Assembly: GCA_015847255.1 (NCBI GenBank)
Contig: JADLZK010005792.1
Coordinates: 62,001-126,000 of the forward strand
DNA: 64,000 bases
Direction of reading: 5' to 3'
From: Hyparrhenia diplandra
Lineage: Eukaryota > Streptophyta > Magnoliopsida > Poales > Poaceae
Below, one piece after another: positions 59,296 to 64,000 of this stretch (its first letter is position 1; every line of letters begins with the position of its first letter). A model generated the notes under the pieces. The model searched no databases. It was given only the letters and a program-made list of their open reading frames with translations, and was not told where the DNA came from. The translations under genes were made by a program, and so were the position numbers.

Positions 59296-62200
59296 ACGGC
59301 GGTTGGCGCGCCCGGTAGAGGGCGGCGCTAGTGTGACGATCACCACCCGATGGCTTCCTTCACCACCGGTCCGGCGCCTGCGCACCGATGCGCTTCGGGA
59401 CCTGGACTTCACCGGCGCTAGCCCCGAGGGCTCTCTCGTCGGAGACACCTTCCCTCTCGATGGTGCGGGACGGGATGGCGCCCGCCTCGTCCGTGGCGCC
59501 GCCCGCCGCGGCCGGTGCGTCCGGCCGGGATTAGACCGGCTCCGGTGAGCCCCGTGCGAACGCGCGCCAACCATTTCTTCGTCGCCATCGCGCGGACTGC
59601 CCCCGCACATCCTAGCCCCGAGCCGACTCGGGAGCTCTTTCGCGGCGTCACCTTCTCCACCATCAATATCGTCTCCGATGCAGCACGGCGGGGAGCCGCT
59701 CCCCCGACAAGTTCCTCGCGGCCTACGACGAGATGTACGCGGGGGGACAACTCTTCTTGCCCGGAAGGTGCGACGTCCGAACTCGGGCGGGGTCTCGAGA
59801 CCACGCTGGGCGCCTAAGCCTCGCGGGGTCGACCCCACACGAGTGCTACATGTGCCCAACGCCCGACGGCGCCGCAGGTACCACGGCTACCCCCGGCGAG
59901 GGACGAGTCCTCCCAAAGACACCCGGCACACTCGGGTCGAGACTCGATGGCTCGCTCGGGGGCGCCCCTAAGCGGGTGCACGGCGACTCCAACGAGCTCG
60001 AGGAGGCCGAGCGTGAGATCGCGCAGAACGCGACGCCCTCCCGAGGAGGTTGGGGGCGTCGCACGACGTGCAAGCTCGAGGACGGGAGATGCGGCGCGCG
60101 CATCGACGAGGCCGATGACCTCCCGCCGTCCCGGCGGGCGACAGTAACCTCGCAGCGGCCACGGCTCCTCCGCGAGCTCCCCCGAGCCCGAGGCGCCGGA
60201 AGCTCGAAGGCTCCACCAACGGCTGCGCCCCTCGCCGAGAAAGCCGTGGAGCATGAGGTGGAGAGCTCAGTCGCACGCAGGCGACTCGGGAAGAGCATGA
60301 GGCCTCCTCCAATCAAAGGCCGAATCGAGGAGAGTCCCCACGTGTCCACGCGCGACGACGGTAGGAGAAAACAGGGGACGCCCGGATACCCTCGAGCGAC
60401 GACGCCGGAGGCACGGAAGGCGCCAGCACGTCCGGCCCCGCAACCGTCGCGACGACGAGACAAGACGGCGACCGCCCGGCCAGGTCCTACGGCAAGAGGG
60501 AGGCGGTCGCTGACGGTCCAAGAGGACCGTAGCCGCTGTCCAACCCCGAGGTCGGGGAGGCGGCGCGCGCGCTCTCCTCACCTCGCGATGCTCGATGTTC
60601 GAGGCGTAACGCGCGGGCGGAGCCCACCCCGGACGGAAGGAGGCCACGGGTATTCGGGCGCCGGATCCACGGACGCGCCCGTTCCTCGCCGCTCCCGAGC
60701 CCCGACCTCCCGTCCGTACAACGGGAGACGGACCCGGGGCTCGAAGATTACCGCCTCGCGTGTCGGGCGGGAGGAGCCAACGACAGGCTCTTCATCATTC
60801 GCAACCTCCCCTATACCTCGCCGACACGGCTCGCTCGGCTCGAGCACCGCCCGCTGGTATGATCGACTTGGTTGGCGCGACCTCCGCGATGTCTTCGTTG
60901 GCAACTTTCGGGGGAACCTACTCGCGCCCGAAAGCAACACGTGGGACCTCCGCAGTTGTAAGCGCGGAGGAACGAGAGCCTCTTAGCGACTACATCCGGC
61001 GCTCGAAGCTCGCAACGAGCTCACCGACGCCACCGACGCAGAGATCATCCTTCGCCTTCACCTTCGCACGACAACGCGAGACGCTCATCCGAGAGCTCAA
61101 AGACACGCAAGCCCAAGACGGTGAAGGACCTCCTCGACTCGCCACGAACCACGCCGGGGGAGAGGAGGCTATCTCCGCAGGTCCTCCATGGCACCGCGGG
61201 CAAGGGCAAGGAGAAGGCCGCCGATGAGGCCGGCGAAGGCTCGAGCTCGCACCCAAAAAAAGAAGAACAAGAACAAGCACCGGCGCGGTGGGGATGACTT
61301 CGTCGCGGTCGGCCGAAAAGAAGAAGCCGGGTGCCAAGGCCGTCGAAGCCCTGCGCCCCAAGGACTTCTTGAAAAAGAAACTCGACCTGCCGCCCCAACC
61401 ACGAAGGCCCGGTCAACACAAGCTCGGGGACTGCCGGCTCCTGCGGAAATTTGTAGCCGGCGCGAGGGGAAGGAGAGGCCGCGGCGACGAGCGCCACGAT
61501 GGCGAGCTCGGCCGGCCGGCGGCGACAAGGACGTTTTCTTCGAAGACGGCGCCGTCAACGTCGTTCGACGGCCCACCAGCGTCTGAGTCCAAGCGCCGCC
61601 GTAGAGCTCCCGCGGCGTGAAGTCCTCTTCACCGAGCCCGCAACACCCTCCTACCTCAAGTGGTCCGAAGCCCGATCACCTTTTCGACAAGAAGGACCAC
61701 CCGTGCACGCGTGCGCATCAGGGAGGTTCCCTCTCGTCGTCGATCCCATAGTCGGCACCAAAGCGCCTCGGCAAGGTACTGATGGACGGGGAAGCGGCCT
61801 CAACCTCCCTACGCCGACACCATGGAGGCCCTTGGCATCACACGAGCTCGGCTCCGACCCTCCACGGACCCCATTCACGGGGTAGTGCAGGGAAGCGGCG
61901 TTTCCGCTCGGCGGATCGACCTCCCGTCACTTTCGGCGACCGAACAATTTCCACAAGGAAGTACTCACCTTCGAAGTGCTCCATTATAAGAGCGCTTACC
62001 ATGCCTTGTTGGGGCGGCCATGCTACGCATGAAGTTCATGGCGTTCCCAACTACACGCACCTCAAGCTCAAGATCCCGGGCCGAAGGGCGTGATCACCGT
62101 CAACTCCACCTTCGAGCGCGCCTTCAATCCGCGACAAGGAGGCCGTGCGAAGACGCCGACGCCCTCATCGAGTCGAGAGGCTCATCCCGAGATGCTAGCG

Positions 62201-64000
62201 TGGGTGCGCGCCGAGGACTCCGCCGAAGCTAAAGAAGACCGCGAGCGTGTCCGGCCAAGGTGGCGAGCTCCTCCGTCGAGCTCGAGAAGGCGGCGGGGTC
62301 CTTCGAGCCGGGGACGAAGACGCCAAGACGGTGAAGGTCGACGAGGAGGGACGCACCATCCGCGTCGGTGCGAGCTCTCTCCAAAATAGGAAAGCGAGCT
62401 CGCCGACTTCCTCGCGCCGAACCTCGACGTATTCACGTGGAGACCCTCGGACATGCCCGGCATACCGAGGGAAGTCGCCGAGCACTCCTTAAACATCAAG
62501 CCCGGTTCTCGGCGGTGAAGCGGCCCGACGCCGACGACGGCAGCGGCGTGCAATCGCCGAGGAAATAGATAGGCTCTTAGCGGCGGGCTTTGTTAAGGAG
62601 GTGTATCATCCCGAAAGTGGATAGCCAACCCTGTACTAGTTAAGAAGAAGAATGGGAAATGGAGAATGTGCGTTGACTATACGAGTCTCAACGGGGCATG
62701 CCCGAAGGATCCGTTTCCTTTGCCGCGCATCGACCAAATCGTTGACTCCACCTCCGGTGTGAGACACTCTGTTTTCTTGACGCATACTCCGGCTATCATC
62801 AAATCGCGATGAACGAGCTCGATCAGCTCGCCACCTCCTTCATCACTCCCTTCGGCGTTTCGCTACGTAACTATGCCCGCCGGCCGAAAAACGCCGGCGC
62901 CACTTTTCGAGAGGTGCATGCGAGAGAGTCTTCAAGGAGCTTCTTGGAAGACGCGTAGAGGCATACGTCGATGACATCGTGGTCAAGACGAGGCGCGCCG
63001 GGAGAGCTCATCCCCCGACCTCGAAGAAGTCTTCGGCAAGCCGTGAGTTCGGGGTAAAGCTCAATCCGAAAAATGCGTGTTTGAGTCCCCGAGGAAAGCT
63101 CCCGGGCTTCATCGTGTCCGAGCGGCGCATCGAGGCCAACCCCAGAAAGTCGAGGCCATCCGCAACATGGGCCCCATCGGGGAGCGTCAAGAACGCACAA
63201 CGACTTACGGTGTTTGGCCGCCCTTAGCAGATTCATTGCTCGGCTAGGCGAACGAAGTCTCCCGCTATACATGCTCTTGAAGAAGTCGAGCGCTTCGCCT
63301 GGACCGCCCGAGGCCCGCCCCTTCGACTCTCCGAAGAGCTCTTTGACGAACCCACCCATACTCACTCCGCCCCAAGCTCGGCGAACCGATGTTGTTGTAC
63401 ATCGCGGCCACCTCGCAGTGGTGAGCACGGTCCTCGTAGTCGAAAGGGAGGAAGAGGGCCACACTCCGTGTGCAACGACCGGTCTGCCGTCGGGGCCGAG
63501 GTCCTCTCCGACACGAAGACGCGATACCCCGGCTCGAGCTCGCCCACGCACTCCTAATCACGCGACGTAAGCCACGACACTACTTCGATGCCCACCCGAT
63601 CACCCGTCGTCTCCAAATTTCCACTCGGCGAGATCATCCGCGGCCCGAGGCCACGGGGACGATCGCCAAGTGGGGAATCGAGCTCATGGGGTCGGACATC
63701 TCATACGCCCGAGACGCCATCAAATCTCAGTCCTCCCCGACCGTGGCGAGAATGGGCGGAGACACACCTGCCACCAAGACCCGACGACGCCGAGCACTCG
63801 ACACTTCTACGCCGGCGGCTCCGTGAAGAAATCTGGCCGGAGCAGGCCTGGTCTTCATCTCACCACGCAACGCGTGCGCATGAGGTACTCAATCCACCTT
63901 CACTTTACCGCCTCCAACAACGCGTTGCCGAGTATGAGGCTTTGGTGAGCGGCATGCGCATCGCCACCGAACTCGGCATCAAGCGTCTCGAGATCAGGGG
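59296..64000 (+). mobile_element. Gypsy-type retrotransposon gag-pol, decayed, runs off window
   Basis: On + in Gypsy order, across several frames. Gag: LRDVFVGNFRGNLLAPES (about 60870-60930), LSDYIRRSKLA, LATNHAGGEEAIS (about 61140-61175), then a Lys-rich PKKKKNKNKHRRGGDDFVA stretch and LGDCRLLRKFVAG. Protease: FPLVVDPIVGT, GKVLMDG (about 61730-61790), and PNYTHLKLKIPG. RT: KKKNGKWRMCVDYTSLNGAC and PKDPFPLPRIDQIVDSTSG (about 62645-62755), with the catalytic YVDD at 62964-62975. RNase H-like text EYEALVSGMRIATELGIKRL at the right edge. Frameshifts are frequent, so no polyprotein can be made. Integrase and the 3' LTR would be beyond 64000. Confidence 0.88.

Noticed and set aside
59733..60986. 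417-codon ORF as a host gene
   Set aside because: Its 3' part reads as Gypsy gag; the rest is GC-driven open frame in the leader.

Overview
This is nuclear DNA from a flowering plant, very probably a grass. The genes have short exons with GT-AG introns, and several first exons are very GC-rich. Intergenic DNA is packed with grass-type transposons (CACTA, Mutator-type, hAT-like and PIF/Harbinger MITEs, Stowaway-like fragments, LINEs, a Gypsy LTR element). I cannot name the species. I saw no bacterial features, tRNA, rRNA or CRISPR array.

Layout. 1.2-17.1 kb: three papain-type (C1A) cysteine protease paralogs in tandem on +, sharing a four-exon structure but at different stages of decay: copy 1 has a destroyed exon 1, copy 2 is nearly intact with a frameshifted C-terminus, and copy 3 has a single-base frameshift in the propeptide. 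TIR elements and a 3-kb LINE derivative lie between copies 2 and 3. 18.4-21.2 kb: gene A on -, an unrecognised five-exon gene with an in-frame stop and a GC-AG intron. 23.0-29.1 kb: gene B on -, an unrecognised charged, probably coiled-coil gene broken by a CACTA element, a hAT-like MITE and a LINE derivative. A second copy of its 3' part, gene B', lies at 38.3-39.9 kb. 32.6-34.6 kb: tetra-ubiquitin gene on -, with a damaged second repeat. 35.0-35.7 kb and 57.45-57.98 kb: two copies in opposite orientation of an unrecognised gene fragment. 42.5-46.4 kb: MCAfunc-domain protein kinase on +. 47.3-49.5 kb: Mutator-type element with nested MITEs. 49.9-56.9 kb: RRN3/TIF-IA (RNA polymerase I initiation factor) on -, 15 exons. 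58.1-64.0 kb: decayed Gypsy retrotransposon on +, running off the window.

Functionally the genes are independent housekeeping and stress-type genes, not an operon or linked system. The most informative signal is evolutionary. Gene B and gene B' each serve as the empty site for a transposon in the other, which gives exact insertion points for a CACTA element and a LINE. Several otherwise good genes (polyubiquitin, RRN3, kinase, proteases) carry one- or two-base indels, some in homopolymers, so assembly or sequencing error must be weighed against true pseudogenisation.
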